Positions 1 to 7,949 of a stretch of 64,000 nucleotides of DNA are shown piece by piece. Origin of the DNA: Bacteroidota bacterium. GTDB taxonomy: Bacteria; Bacteroidota; Bacteroidia; Chitinophagales; Chitinophagaceae. The translations under genes were made by a program, and so were the position numbers. Positions within the stretch are counted from its first letter, which is position 1; every line of letters begins with the position of its first letter. The stretch lies in NCBI GenBank assembly GCA_029555415.1, contig JAKPSI010000087.1, positions 19,321 through 83,320 of the forward strand. The letters run 5' to 3'. The notes beneath the pieces are model-generated. The model saw only the letters and a list, made by a program, of their open reading frames with translations, had not been told where the DNA came from and ran no database searches.

Positions 1-2082
1 TGGAAGGATAAGATCGATATCACGCCTTCTTTCGCGTATATCAAATCCACCAACAACAAGGTACTGCGCAGCGCCGGCGGCTTCCTGCTCGGTCTGCTGA
101 TCTGGCCGGAAACGAACGACATCCGTAAATTCGAGAATGATCAGACCGGTGACAAGACCGACCTGTTCGACGGAGTTTCCGCGAATGGTGAATACGACAA
201 CCCGTTGTGGAACGTATACAACAACTTCGGTAAAGATGAAACATCCCGTAAAACATATAGCCTGGGTATCAACATCAACCCCTTCAAATGGCTGACCCTC
301 TCCGGTCGTTTCGGTTATGATACTTACGACCAGAACGGTTTCCTGTTCTTCCACCCCCAATCCTTCTACGTTTCTGCAGGTACAGGTGGTACACTGGATA
401 ACTACTGGAGAAAATATAAAGGTTACAACCACACCATCACTGGTACAGTGAACAAGAAGATCGGCAAGAACTTCGGTCTCCGTGTAATGGGCGGTACGAT
501 GTGGCAGGATTACAAAACTGAAATGTTCGCCGTTTATGGTACGAACATCGTTGACTCAGTAGGTGGTCTGCTGAACGCTTCCGGTAACGGTAAAATGTAT
601 AAGAATGGCTCTGTTGTAACTGATAAGGACCTGAAAGCCCTGATGGGTAATTACATGGACAGTTCTGTTACACGCGTCAGCACACGCTTACGTCTGAACC
701 GTAACAAATTCGGTCTGTGGAACTATGTAGAACAGCGTCAGATCGCTTACTTCGGAGAAGTAGCACTGAGCTTCAAGAACTTCGCGTTCCTGAACTATAC
801 ACGCCGTTTTGAACAGTCTTCTACCCTGCCGGTAAAGAACCGCAAATACAACTATCCCGGTGCGAGCTTATCCCTGATCGTGAGCGATATGTTCCCGGCG
901 CTGAAGAAAGGAAAAGTCCTCAGCTACTGGAAACTGCGTACCTCACTGGCCAGCACAGCCCGTCTGAACTCTCCCTATTCCACACAGTCAGTATTCGTTG
1001 ATAACACAGCATCCGGCGGTGGTTACACTTACGGATTCTTCAACAACAACGCTGAATTGTATCCGGAAAAACAAAGCACCCATGAAATGGGTACTGAGTT
1101 CCGCCTCTTCAACAGCAGGCTGAGCATCGAAGCCACTTATTACAATACGCTGAACAAAGGACAGATCATCGAGAACTTCCGTCTCAGCTATGGTACCGGT
1201 TTCGTACTGAACACACAGAACGCAGGTTCTACCCGTAACAAAGGTCTGGAGCTCTCCATCAACTACGGTGTGATGAAGAAGAAAGACTTCAACTGGGATA
1301 TGAGTTTCAACTTCAACCGCATGCGTAACAAAGTGGTTGGTCTTCCCAAGAACCTTTCTGAATACTACATCGCTGATACATGGCTGTACACAGCCCGTGG
1401 CGGTTTGATGCTGGGTGGTCCTACCACTTCCATCACCGGTTCCACTTATGCGAAAAATGCAGCCGGCCGTGTGCTGATCAACCCTGCTAACGGTCTGCCT
1501 GTTGTGGATGCGACATTCCGCATCATCGGTGACCGTAACCCCGATTTCTCTCTGGGATGGAATAACAGTTTCCGTTACAAGAACTGGAAGTTGAGCATGC
1601 TGTGGGACCTGAAAGTGGGTGGCGACATCTACAATGGTACCAACGAGTTCATGACCATCAATGGTATCAGCAAACTGACACAGGACCGTTACAAGCCCCG
1701 TGTAGTAAGTGGTATACTGAACGATGGATATGAGAACAGCGCGACTCCGCACGAGAATACGATCGTTGTGGTTCCTGCCTTCAACGATTCTTACTATTCC
1801 CTGATGCCTGATGAGGCATTCATTGAAAGAAATGTGCATTGGTTCCGTCTGCGCGACATTTCACTGAGCTATGTATTCCCCAAATCATTCATCAAAGGCT
1901 TCTCTAACCTGAGTCTGTTCTGCACTGGTAATGACCTGATCCTGATGACCAACTACAGCGGAGCGGATCCTGGTGTGAACGGTAACACAGCCGGCGGCCG
2001 TGGTGTTGGTGCATTCGGTTTCGATTACGGAACCCTGCCCGCACCGATGAGTGTCAACTTTGGTCTTCGCGCAGCTTTTTAA
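1..2082 (+). CDS. SusC/RagA-family TonB-linked outer membrane protein, 5' truncated by the window edge
   Basis: The frame is open from base 1 to the stop at 2082, so about 693 C-terminal residues of a longer protein are present. Internal start-like codons such as the TTG at 205 are not the real start. The sequence alternates aromatic and polar residues in amphipathic strands and ends in Phe (GLRAAF), as transmembrane beta-barrels do. No plug or carboxypeptidase-like N-terminal domain is visible because it lies outside the window. Proteins of this family import glycans, peptides or other oligomers across the outer membrane with TonB energy. A SusD-type partner follows after 20 bases, which fixes the family. 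The substrate cannot be told from the sequence. Family assignment is firm; specificity is unknown. Confidence 0.93.
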   Translation, partial: WKDKIDITPSFAYIKSTNNKVLRSAGGFLLGLLIWPETNDIRKFENDQTGDKTDLFDGVSANGEYDNPLWNVYNNFGKDETSRKTYSLGININPFKWLTLSGRFGYDTYDQNGFLFFHPQSFYVSAGTGGTLDNYWRKYKGYNHTITGTVNKKIGKNFGLRVMGGTMWQDYKTEMFAVYGTNIVDSVGGLLNASGNGKMYKNGSVVTDKDLKALMGNYMDSSVTRVSTRLRLNRNKFGLWNYVEQRQIAYFGEVALSFKNFAFLNYTRRFEQSSTLPVKNRKYNYPGASLSLIVSDMFPALKKGKVLSYWKLRTSLASTARLNSPYSTQSVFVDNTASGGGYTYGFFNNNAELYPEKQSTHEMGTEFRLFNSRLSIEATYYNTLNKGQIIENFRLSYGTGFVLNTQNAGSTRNKGLELSINYGVMKKKDFNWDMSFNFNRMRNKVVGLPKNLSEYYIADTWLYTARGGLMLGGPTTSITGSTYAKNAAGRVLINPANGLPVVDATFRIIGDRNPDFSLGWNNSFRYKNWKLSMLWDLKVGGDIYNGTNEFMTINGISKLTQDRYKPRVVSGILNDGYENSATPHENTIVVVPAFNDSYYSLMPDEAFIERNVHWFRLRDISLSYVFPKSFIKGFSNLSLFCTGNDLILMTNYSGADPGVNGNTAGGRGVGAFGFDYGTLPAPMSVNFGLRAAF

Positions 2083-2102
2083 TAAATAAAAACTAACGCA
2101 AC

Positions 2103-3740
2103 ATGAAAAAGCTTGTAAATATCATTCTCGCAGGAGCTGTGGCCGTTCTGATCTTCCCGGTCAGTTCCTGTACCAAAAAGATCGACGAGGCTTTCGCCAA
2201 TCCGAATGCCCTGACAGTTCAGCCCATTGAAGCCATCCTTCCAGGTGTGGAAGCAGGTATGGCTACCTTCTTCTCCGCCAATGGTACCGGTTACGGTGTG
2301 CAGAACGATCTGCAGTTCATCGGCCGTTTCGTTCAGTACTGGGCCACCAATACAACGGGTAGTCAGTACGACCAGATGGGCGATAACTTCATCAACAAAA
2401 GTGATAACCTCGGTTCTATCTGGGCGATGATGTACTACGGTATGGGCCAGAACGTGGCCAGCATCATCAAATGGGGTTCCGAGCAGAACAAATGGGACTT
2501 CGTAGGTGTGGCGCAGGCCATCCGCGCATGGGGCTTCCTGACCACTACGGATATCCATGATGATATCATCCTGAAAGAGGCCTTCCGCCCCGATCTGCTG
2601 GTTTTCAAATACGATCCTCAATCGGATGTATATGCTGAAGTACTCAGTCTTTGCGATCAGGCACTTGCCAATTTCAACAAAGCAACAGCACCCAGCACAG
2701 GTTTCGCACAAGCCGATTTCTACATGAATGGCGGCGACCTGAACAAATGGAGGAAATTCTGTTATGCGGTGAAGGCAATGGTGTTCAACCGTTATACGAA
2801 TAAGACAGCGCTGTATTCTGCTGACTCCGTAGTGAAATACTGCGATCTGGCTCAGCAAACGAATGCAGACAATACTACGCTGCGCTGGTCCAACGCCGGT
2901 AGCACTGGTACATATAGTTACTGGTCTCCCTTCCGTGGTAACGTAGGTACACTGCGTCAGACCAAATTCATCGCCGACCTCATGCAGGGTGTGAACACAC
3001 AGTTCCCCACCGGTGAGATCGATCCCCGCGCTTATTACATCATCCGCGAGAATACGAATGGTACTTTCAAAGGCACGCGTCCCAATAAAGGAACGGACGG
3101 TCTCGTTGCTGCTGATCAGCCTGCAGGCTTCTGGGGCCAGGCATTCGGAACCACTTCCGCGCCTTCCAGCGATGCAAGCTGCCGCTACCTGTTCCGCAAC
3201 GCTCCCATCTTCCCCTTCATCACAGCCAGTGAAATGGCCTTCGTGAAAGCGGAAGCACTGTACCGTAAAGGTGATAAAGCAGGCGCACGTGCTGCTTACC
3301 TGAAAGGTATCCAGCTGAACTTCGAGCAACTCAGGTCTGATTACGAAACCAACGTTCCTGTTGCCAATAAGATCACGGATAGCCGCCGCGACAGCTACCT
3401 GGCTAACCCCATCGTAGTGCCTGCCGCAGCGAACCTGACCCTCTCCCATATCATGATGCAGAAATACATCGCGATGTACGGCTGGGGTGGTGTTGAAACA
3501 TGGGTGGACATCCGCCGTTTCCACTACACAGACCTCGATCCGGCCACTGGCCAGCAGGTATACCGTGAGTTTGCTCCACCGACCGGTATCGACCTTTATC
3601 CGAACAACTTCGGAAAATGGATCTATCGCCACAGGCCGCGTTATAACTCCGAATACCTGTACAATATCGATGAACTGAACAGGGTTGGCGCATTCGCTCC
3701 CGATTATATCACCAAAGAATGCTGGTTCTCCAAGCCCTAA
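2103..3740 (+). CDS. SusD/RagB-family nutrient-binding outer membrane lipoprotein
   Basis: This 545-residue protein starts with a hydrophobic signal ending in a lipobox (PVSSC, Cys23), so it should be lipid-anchored. It resembles the SusD-like group (SusD-like_2), with a helical tetratricopeptide-like scaffold. Typical segments are the helix around ASEMAFVKAEALYRKG and the C-terminal stretch where a Trp-rich motif (GWGGVETWVDIRRF) precedes a Tyr/Asn/Arg-rich end. SusD proteins form the lid on the SusC barrel and capture substrate at the cell surface. It lies 20 bases after the SusC gene and 23 bases before the next lipoprotein gene, consistent with a three-gene operon. There is no adjacent glycoside hydrolase, so a polysaccharide substrate should not be assumed. 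Confidence 0.93.
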   Translation: MKKLVNIILAGAVAVLIFPVSSCTKKIDEAFANPNALTVQPIEAILPGVEAGMATFFSANGTGYGVQNDLQFIGRFVQYWATNTTGSQYDQMGDNFINKSDNLGSIWAMMYYGMGQNVASIIKWGSEQNKWDFVGVAQAIRAWGFLTTTDIHDDIILKEAFRPDLLVFKYDPQSDVYAEVLSLCDQALANFNKATAPSTGFAQADFYMNGGDLNKWRKFCYAVKAMVFNRYTNKTALYSADSVVKYCDLAQQTNADNTTLRWSNAGSTGTYSYWSPFRGNVGTLRQTKFIADLMQGVNTQFPTGEIDPRAYYIIRENTNGTFKGTRPNKGTDGLVAADQPAGFWGQAFGTTSAPSSDASCRYLFRNAPIFPFITASEMAFVKAEALYRKGDKAGARAAYLKGIQLNFEQLRSDYETNVPVANKITDSRRDSYLANPIVVPAAANLTLSHIMMQKYIAMYGWGGVETWVDIRRFHYTDLDPATGQQVYREFAPPTGIDLYPNNFGKWIYRHRPRYNSEYLYNIDELNRVGAFAPDYITKECWFSKP

Positions 3741-3763
3741 TGCTCATTATTAAAAACACCACT

Positions 3764-4492
3764 ATGCGTACAAAATATTTATCTGCAATCGGAATCATCA
3801 GTATCCTCACCGCAGGGGTACTGATGAACTCCTGCACCAAATCGTTCGACGAAAGAAGAATTGCACAGGCTGACATGAGCAATACCAGCGTAGTTCAGGC
3901 TTATGTTGCCATGGTCAACGCTTCCCGTAATCATATCTGGATCGATAATAACCGTGTTACCGGTACCGCACTTGCAACTGCAGGTCTGTTCCCGGCTACA
4001 GGTTACGGATTCAGTGTAACCGGTGGTACACGCGCTTTCCTGCTGCGTGATACTTCCGCTACGACCACACAGATCCAGTATTCTTTCGCCCAGGACCTCC
4101 AGGCCGGCAAGAATTATACGATGTTCATTTATGATACCATCACTTCACCCAAGCAGAAAACAGTGGAAACATCGATCCTGACGCCCAAAGACACCACTGC
4201 CCGTCTGCGCTTCGCCAATTTCATTTACAATACGAGCTCAGTTGTGAATGTGGATGTATTCTCTTATCTGAACAACGCCAACGTATTCACGAACGTTCCG
4301 ACAACGGATGTTACAGGATTCATTCCTTATCAGTCCGGCAGAACGGATACGCTGTACATTCGTGAAACAGGTACACAGAACCTGCTGATCAAACAAGCAG
4401 TAGGCCCCTTCACTACCAAACGCAGCTACACGGCGGTTTACCGTGGCAGCTACAAAGGCACAAAGGCGGTTTCTACTTTCGCTAACTTCTAA
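3764..4492 (+). CDS. DUF4397-like surface lipoprotein of the SusCD operon
   Basis: The start is set at the ATG at 3764, giving 242 residues, because it begins a proper signal with a lipobox (VLMNSC, Cys24). An in-frame start at 3719 would place 15 unrelated residues ahead of it and overlap the SusD gene. The mature protein is beta-rich with repeated segments on the pattern of the DUF4397 domain (VAMVNAS..., LRFANFIYN...VDVFSY, YTMFIYDT, YTAVYRG), suggesting two Ig-like repeats. Such lipoproteins often accompany SusCD pairs and may be an accessory surface binding protein. The DUF4397 assignment is by eye and only moderately certain; the operon membership is well supported by 23-base spacing and the terminator behind it. 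Confidence 0.75.
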   Translation: MRTKYLSAIGIISILTAGVLMNSCTKSFDERRIAQADMSNTSVVQAYVAMVNASRNHIWIDNNRVTGTALATAGLFPATGYGFSVTGGTRAFLLRDTSATTTQIQYSFAQDLQAGKNYTMFIYDTITSPKQKTVETSILTPKDTTARLRFANFIYNTSSVVNVDVFSYLNNANVFTNVPTTDVTGFIPYQSGRTDTLYIRETGTQNLLIKQAVGPFTTKRSYTAVYRGSYKGTKAVSTFANF

Positions 4493-4510
4493 GAAGATCA
4501 TCTTTACATA

Positions 4511-4547
4511 AGAAACCCCGGCGGTAACGTCGGGGTTTCTTTTTTTG
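4511..4547 (+). terminator. Intrinsic terminator of the SusCD operon
   Basis: A perfect 10-bp stem (AGAAACCCCG at 4511-4520 with CGGGGTTTCT at 4531-4540) with a 10-base loop is followed by a run of T residues to 4546. It lies 18 bases after the DUF4397 stop codon. Confidence 0.9.
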
Positions 4548-4550
4548 AGA

Positions 4551-4731
4551 AGATTGTTTGATGGTTTGATGGTTGGGGCGTGTTATGTGAAAAGCGATCC
4601 TTTCACACGAGATGAGCTGACAGCCAGAAGCCAGTAGCCATATTTTTTGATAGTTGTTGCGTATTAAAAGAAAAGAATTCCAACCCAACGGGATCAATTT
4701 GCAGCTTGTCACCTGTAGCTTGCAGCAGTTG
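4551..4731. repeat. Three short degenerate word arrays in the convergent spacer
   Basis: 4551-4577 repeats the word TTTGATGG on the plus strand, G-rich in the sense of the upstream plus-strand gene. 4614-4640 repeats AGCCAGAAGCC-like words, and 4697-4731 repeats GCAGCTTG/GTAGCTTG words. Read on the minus strand, the last two are G-biased and lie downstream of the SpmAB stop at 4756. The last one shares its word with the arrays at 7561-7690 and 7790-7930. No gene is visible in this 263-base spacer. Confidence 0.6.
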
Positions 4732-4755
4732 AAAAAAGACCATTGCTTTATTTCC

Positions 4756-6162
4756 TTATACCGATGCTCCAAAAAACAGATAGCATAACAATATCGACGT
4801 AACGATCCCCACCAGGTCCGCCAGTAACATGGAACCGATGGCGTAGCGTGTATTCCGCACACCCACGGCGCCGAAATACACCGCGATCACATAGAAAGTC
4901 GTATCAGAAGAGCCCTGCAGGATGCAGGACAACCGGCCCGCGAAAGTATCCGCACGTCCCCCGCTCATCGCATCCGCCATCATGCCTCTGGCAGCGCCTC
5001 CGCTGAAAGGCTTGACCAGCGCGGTGGGCAGGCCATCCACAAAACGGGTATCTGTTCCCAACGCCGCGAAAAGGTTTTTGATACCATCGATCAGGTAATC
5101 GAACGTGCCGCTGGTACGCAGCATACTGATCGCAACCAGCATACCCACCAGATAGGGAATGATCTTCACCGCAGTTTCGAAACCACCCCTCGCCCCTTCT
5201 ATGAATGCACTGAAGATATCGATCTTCTTATACAAGCCTCCCAGCACGATCAGCACCAGGATCAGCAGCAACAATCCATTGCCGAATGCGCCGGAAAAGA
5301 ATTCGAGTGATGTTTTATCAAGCGTAGAAAGATACCAGATGAGTCCTGCGATGATGGCCGACAACCCGCCGATCCAGGCCAGGATCACAGGCTGCAACAG
5401 ATTGATCCGCTGCCTGAGCGATACGATGAACAAAGCCGCCATCGTAGCCGCGAAGGTGGCGATCATACAGGGAATGAAAATATCCGTGGCATTGGCCGCT
5501 TTAGCACTGGCCCGCAGCGCGATGATGGCCACCGGGATCAGCGTGAGACCGGATGCATGCAGACACAAGAACATGATCTGCGCGTTAGAAGCACGGGCTT
5601 TGTCCGGATTCAGCTCCTGCAGACTTTCCATGGCCTTGATGCCAAATGGCGTGGCCGCATTGTCAAGCCCCAGCAGATTAGCGGAAAAATTCATCATCAT
5701 ATGTCCGTGCGCCGGATGACCTGCAGGTACATCCGGGAAAATGCGGGAAAAGAAAGGTCCGATGATGCGCGAGAGGAACCGGATCCCGCCCGCTTTTTCA
5801 GCGATGCTCATGAACCCCATGAAGAGCGTCATCACCCCGATCAGGCCGATACAGAGATTCACGGCATCCTTACAGGTCTCGATCACCCCGTTCACTTTCT
5901 GCGCCTTCAACCCCACCAGATTCTGCCCTTCCTTTTTATAAATGATACTCCCGGCCGTGACCCGCTGAACGGAATCCAGCTGTTGCACAATGGCCGGATC
6001 GGCTGATACGATCGCGGTTTCTTTCACTTTCAGGGAATCCCCATTCTTACCGATCACCATTTGGGTGAAGATCTGCTGATCCCCATCCACAGCCAGGAAA
6101 CGTACCCCGGCCACCAGGATGGCGATGATGATGAAGGCGGACCAGATGCGTGAAAGTGCCAT
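4756..6162 (-). CDS. Fused spore maturation protein A/B (SpmA-SpmB) nucleoside-recognition membrane protein
   Basis: This 468-residue polytopic membrane protein combines two nucleoside-recognition (GATE) domains that are separate SpmA and SpmB proteins in Bacillus. The SpmA half carries NLLGLDNAATPFG with the preceding HMMMNFSANL. The SpmB half carries KPFSGGAARGMM and the later GSSDTTFYVIAVYFGAVG. The start is placed at 6162 (MALSRIW, just before the first membrane helix). A start at 6234 would only add residues encoded by the low-complexity array. The family occurs widely outside spore formers, so sporulation should not be inferred; transport is the likely role but the substrate is unknown. 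It is transcribed divergently from ychF and has no operon partner here. Confidence 0.88.
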   Translation of the reverse strand: MALSRIWSAFIIIAILVAGVRFLAVDGDQQIFTQMVIGKNGDSLKVKETAIVSADPAIVQQLDSVQRVTAGSIIYKKEGQNLVGLKAQKVNGVIETCKDAVNLCIGLIGVMTLFMGFMSIAEKAGGIRFLSRIIGPFFSRIFPDVPAGHPAHGHMMMNFSANLLGLDNAATPFGIKAMESLQELNPDKARASNAQIMFLCLHASGLTLIPVAIIALRASAKAANATDIFIPCMIATFAATMAALFIVSLRQRINLLQPVILAWIGGLSAIIAGLIWYLSTLDKTSLEFFSGAFGNGLLLLILVLIVLGGLYKKIDIFSAFIEGARGGFETAVKIIPYLVGMLVAISMLRTSGTFDYLIDGIKNLFAALGTDTRFVDGLPTALVKPFSGGAARGMMADAMSGGRADTFAGRLSCILQGSSDTTFYVIAVYFGAVGVRNTRYAIGSMLLADLVGIVTSILLCYLFFGASV

Positions 6163-6163
6163 G

Positions 6164-6230
6164 TAGGTTTTGAGTTTTGGGTTTTGAGTTTTGGGTTGCG
6201 GGTTATGGGTTATGGGTTTCGGGTTAGGGA
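6164..6230. repeat. Degenerate word array directly upstream of the SpmAB start
   Basis: The plus strand reads GTTTTGAGTTTTGGG- and GGTTATGGG-type words. On the minus (coding) strand it is a C-rich CCCAAAACT/CCCATAACC array ending one base before the start codon. It opens a spurious N-terminal extension in the same frame. Confidence 0.7.
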
Positions 6231-6247
6231 ACATCTGCTTTAGGAAA

Positions 6248-6286
6248 CCACTGCCTACTGCCCACTGCGAACTGCCAACTGTTCCC
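6248..6286. repeat. Degenerate word array ACTGCCT/ACTGCCA upstream of ychF
   Basis: Five imperfect copies of a 7-8 base word (ACTGCCT, ACTGCCC, ACTGCGA, ACTGCCA) lie on the plus strand. They are C-rich on the sense strand of the downstream ychF gene and sit upstream of its -7 box. The other array in this divergent spacer is C-rich on the opposite strand, towards SpmAB. Confidence 0.7.
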
Positions 6287-6334
6287 TGAAAGTTAAGCGA
6301 TTACGTTCAAAATCAATAAACACTTCCGAAACCT

Positions 6335-6342
6335 TATCTTTG
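6335..6342 (+). promoter_or_regulatory. Bacteroidota -7 box (TATCTTTG) for ychF
   Basis: The octamer fits the Bacteroidota housekeeping -7 consensus TAnnTTTG. It lies 80 bases before the ychF start. No clear TTG -33 element is visible at the usual spacing. The leader between it and the gene contains small GC-rich hairpins, for example CCCGT/ACGGG around the loop ATGG near 6375-6390. Confidence 0.5.
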
Positions 6343-6422
6343 CGGCCCTGAAACCCGCCGTTAAGGCCGGAACCCCGTATGGACGGGACAGGCATATTAA
6401 AAATAAAAAAAGAGACCCGGAA

Positions 6423-7520
6423 ATGGCATTGCAAGCAGGAATCGTCGGATTACCCAATGTAGGAAAATCAACTTTATTCAATGCGGTGAGTAACAGCGCC
6501 AAAGCGCAGGCCAGCAACTACCGCTTCTGTACCATCGACCCTAACGTGGGACTGGTGGATGTACCCGATCCGCGCATGAACAAGCTGGCCGAATTGGTGC
6601 AGCCCAATCGTACCGTCCCCACCCAGATCGAGATCGTGGATATCGCCGGCCTCGTACGGGGTGCCAGTAAAGGTGAAGGTCTCGGTAATAAATTCCTCGG
6701 TAATATCCGTGAAGTGGATGCCATCATCCATGTGGTCCGCTGTTTCGAAGATGAGAATATCCTCCGTGATGAGGGCTCGATCAATCCGGTTTCCGATAAG
6801 GAGATCATTGATACAGAACTGCAATTGAAAGACCTCGACACCGTGGAGAAGAAACTCAGCAAGACTGAAAAATTAGCACGTACGGATACCAAGCTGAAAC
6901 ATGAACTGGATGTATTGATCCAATGCAAGGAACAACTGGAAAAGGGCAAAAGTATACATGCACTGGGCCTCTCTAAAAATGATAAAGCTTGTATCGCCGA
7001 TCTGTTCCTGCTTACTGAAAAACCGGTCCTGTATGTTGCGAATGTAGACGAAGCCTCTATGCACACCGGCAATAAATACTCACAGGCTCTCATCGATGCA
7101 GTAAAAGATGAAGACGCGCAGGTGATCATCATGAACAACAATATCGAAGCACAGATCGCTGAAATGGATAATGCCGATGACCGCGCCTTGTTCATGGAAG
7201 AATACAAAATGACCGAGCCGGCTCTCGACCGACTCATTCACTCTGCTTACAAACTCCTCAATTTATATACCTACTTCACCGCCGGTGTACAGGAAGTCCG
7301 CGCCTGGACGATCCACGAAGGCTGGAAAGCCCCTGCTGCTGCGGGTGTCATCCACACCGACTTCGAAAAAGGTTTCATCAAAGCCGAGGTCATCGCCTAC
7401 GAAGACTTCGTAAAATACGGCTCCGAAGCGGCCTGCCGCGAGAACGGAAGACTGAGAATTGAAGGAAAAGAGTATGTGGTGAAGGATGGGGATGTGATGC
7501 ACTTCCGTTTCAACGTATAA
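6423..7520 (+). CDS. ychF: Redox-regulated ATPase YchF (Obg-family)
   Basis: The 365-residue length is normal for YchF. The Walker A motif is GLPNVGKST near residues 9-17. The switch region DIAGLVRGASKGEGLGNKFL is the family signature. The usual NKxD specificity motif is replaced by NVDE (YVANVDEAS), which in this family favours ATP over GTP. A central coiled coil (KDLDTVEKKLSK...) and a C-terminal TGS domain ending GDVMHFRFNV complete it. YchF is a conserved translation-associated ATPase linked to the ribosome and oxidative-stress responses. It is monocistronic here, with a -7 box upstream and a tandemly duplicated 3' region starting two bases after its stop codon. Confidence 0.97.
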   Translation: MALQAGIVGLPNVGKSTLFNAVSNSAKAQASNYRFCTIDPNVGLVDVPDPRMNKLAELVQPNRTVPTQIEIVDIAGLVRGASKGEGLGNKFLGNIREVDAIIHVVRCFEDENILRDEGSINPVSDKEIIDTELQLKDLDTVEKKLSKTEKLARTDTKLKHELDVLIQCKEQLEKGKSIHALGLSKNDKACIADLFLLTEKPVLYVANVDEASMHTGNKYSQALIDAVKDEDAQVIIMNNNIEAQIAEMDNADDRALFMEEYKMTEPALDRLIHSAYKLLNLYTYFTAGVQEVRAWTIHEGWKAPAAAGVIHTDFEKGFIKAEVIAYEDFVKYGSEAACRENGRLRIEGKEYVVKDGDVMHFRFNV

Positions 7521-7521
7521 G

Positions 7522-7690
7522 GTTCTTAGAAGCATCTGAAAACGCTTCATCATTATTGCTTTGTAGCTACTGCTGCAAGCCACAAGCTGCAAGCTACAAG
7601 TGGGGAAAAGTTCTTAGGGGCTTTATTAAAGCTTCATCAATTATGCCATGTAGCATCAGCTGCAAGCCACAAGCTGCAAGCTACAAGTGT
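7522..7690. repeat. Tandem duplication of the ychF 3' flank with GCAAGCTACAAG words
   Basis: Two copies of an approximately 80-base unit, 7522-7601 and 7609-7690, share GTTCTTAG, GCTTCATCA, TTATG/TTATTG and then the identical stretch from CTGCAAGCCACAAG to GCTACAAGTG. The unit begins two bases after the ychF stop codon. The terminal part is itself a word array (GCAAGCC-ACAAGCT-GCAAGCT-ACAAG). Confidence 0.8.
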
Positions 7691-7738
7691 GTCATAGGTT
7701 TCTTTTGTACTAAGATTATCATTACCTGTTCTAAGATT

Positions 7739-7930
7739 CCAATTAGTAAAAGGATATATCTTTCCACGAAACAGTTTACTACGAAGCCCCTTGCAGCTTG
7801 AAGCTTATAGCTTGAGGCTATCTCTGAACTACCTTCTTCATCAGGCGCCAATTAGTATCAGGATCTGCATTCCCGAAAAATCATTCACTACGAAGCCTCT
7901 TGCAGCTTGTAGCTTATAGCTTGCAGCTCC
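7739..7930. repeat. Second tandem duplication, inverted relative to the first, at the 3' flank of the barrel gene
   Basis: Copies at 7739-7818 and 7848-7930 share CCAATTAGTA, AGGAT, CCGAAA/ACGAAA, ACTACGAAGCC and TTGCAGCTTG-AGCTTATAGCTTG. On the minus strand this reads GCTGCAAGCTATAAGCTACAAG, the same word family as 7561-7690. Both convergent genes (ychF and the gene ending at 7950) are therefore followed, on their own sense strands, by related arrays. No gene is seen in the spacer 7521-7949. Confidence 0.75.
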
Positions 7931-7949
7931 AACTTAGTGAAACCTCTGC

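Noticed and set aside
988..1839. Long minus-strand ORF opposite the SusC gene, and a similar one at 2079-3632
   Set aside because: Both lie opposite strongly supported SusC and SusD coding sequences and have no recognisable domains; they are shadows caused by codon bias.
4756..6162. SpmA/SpmB homologue as evidence of sporulation
   Set aside because: The fused protein is common in non-spore-forming Bacteroidota and no other spore gene is seen.
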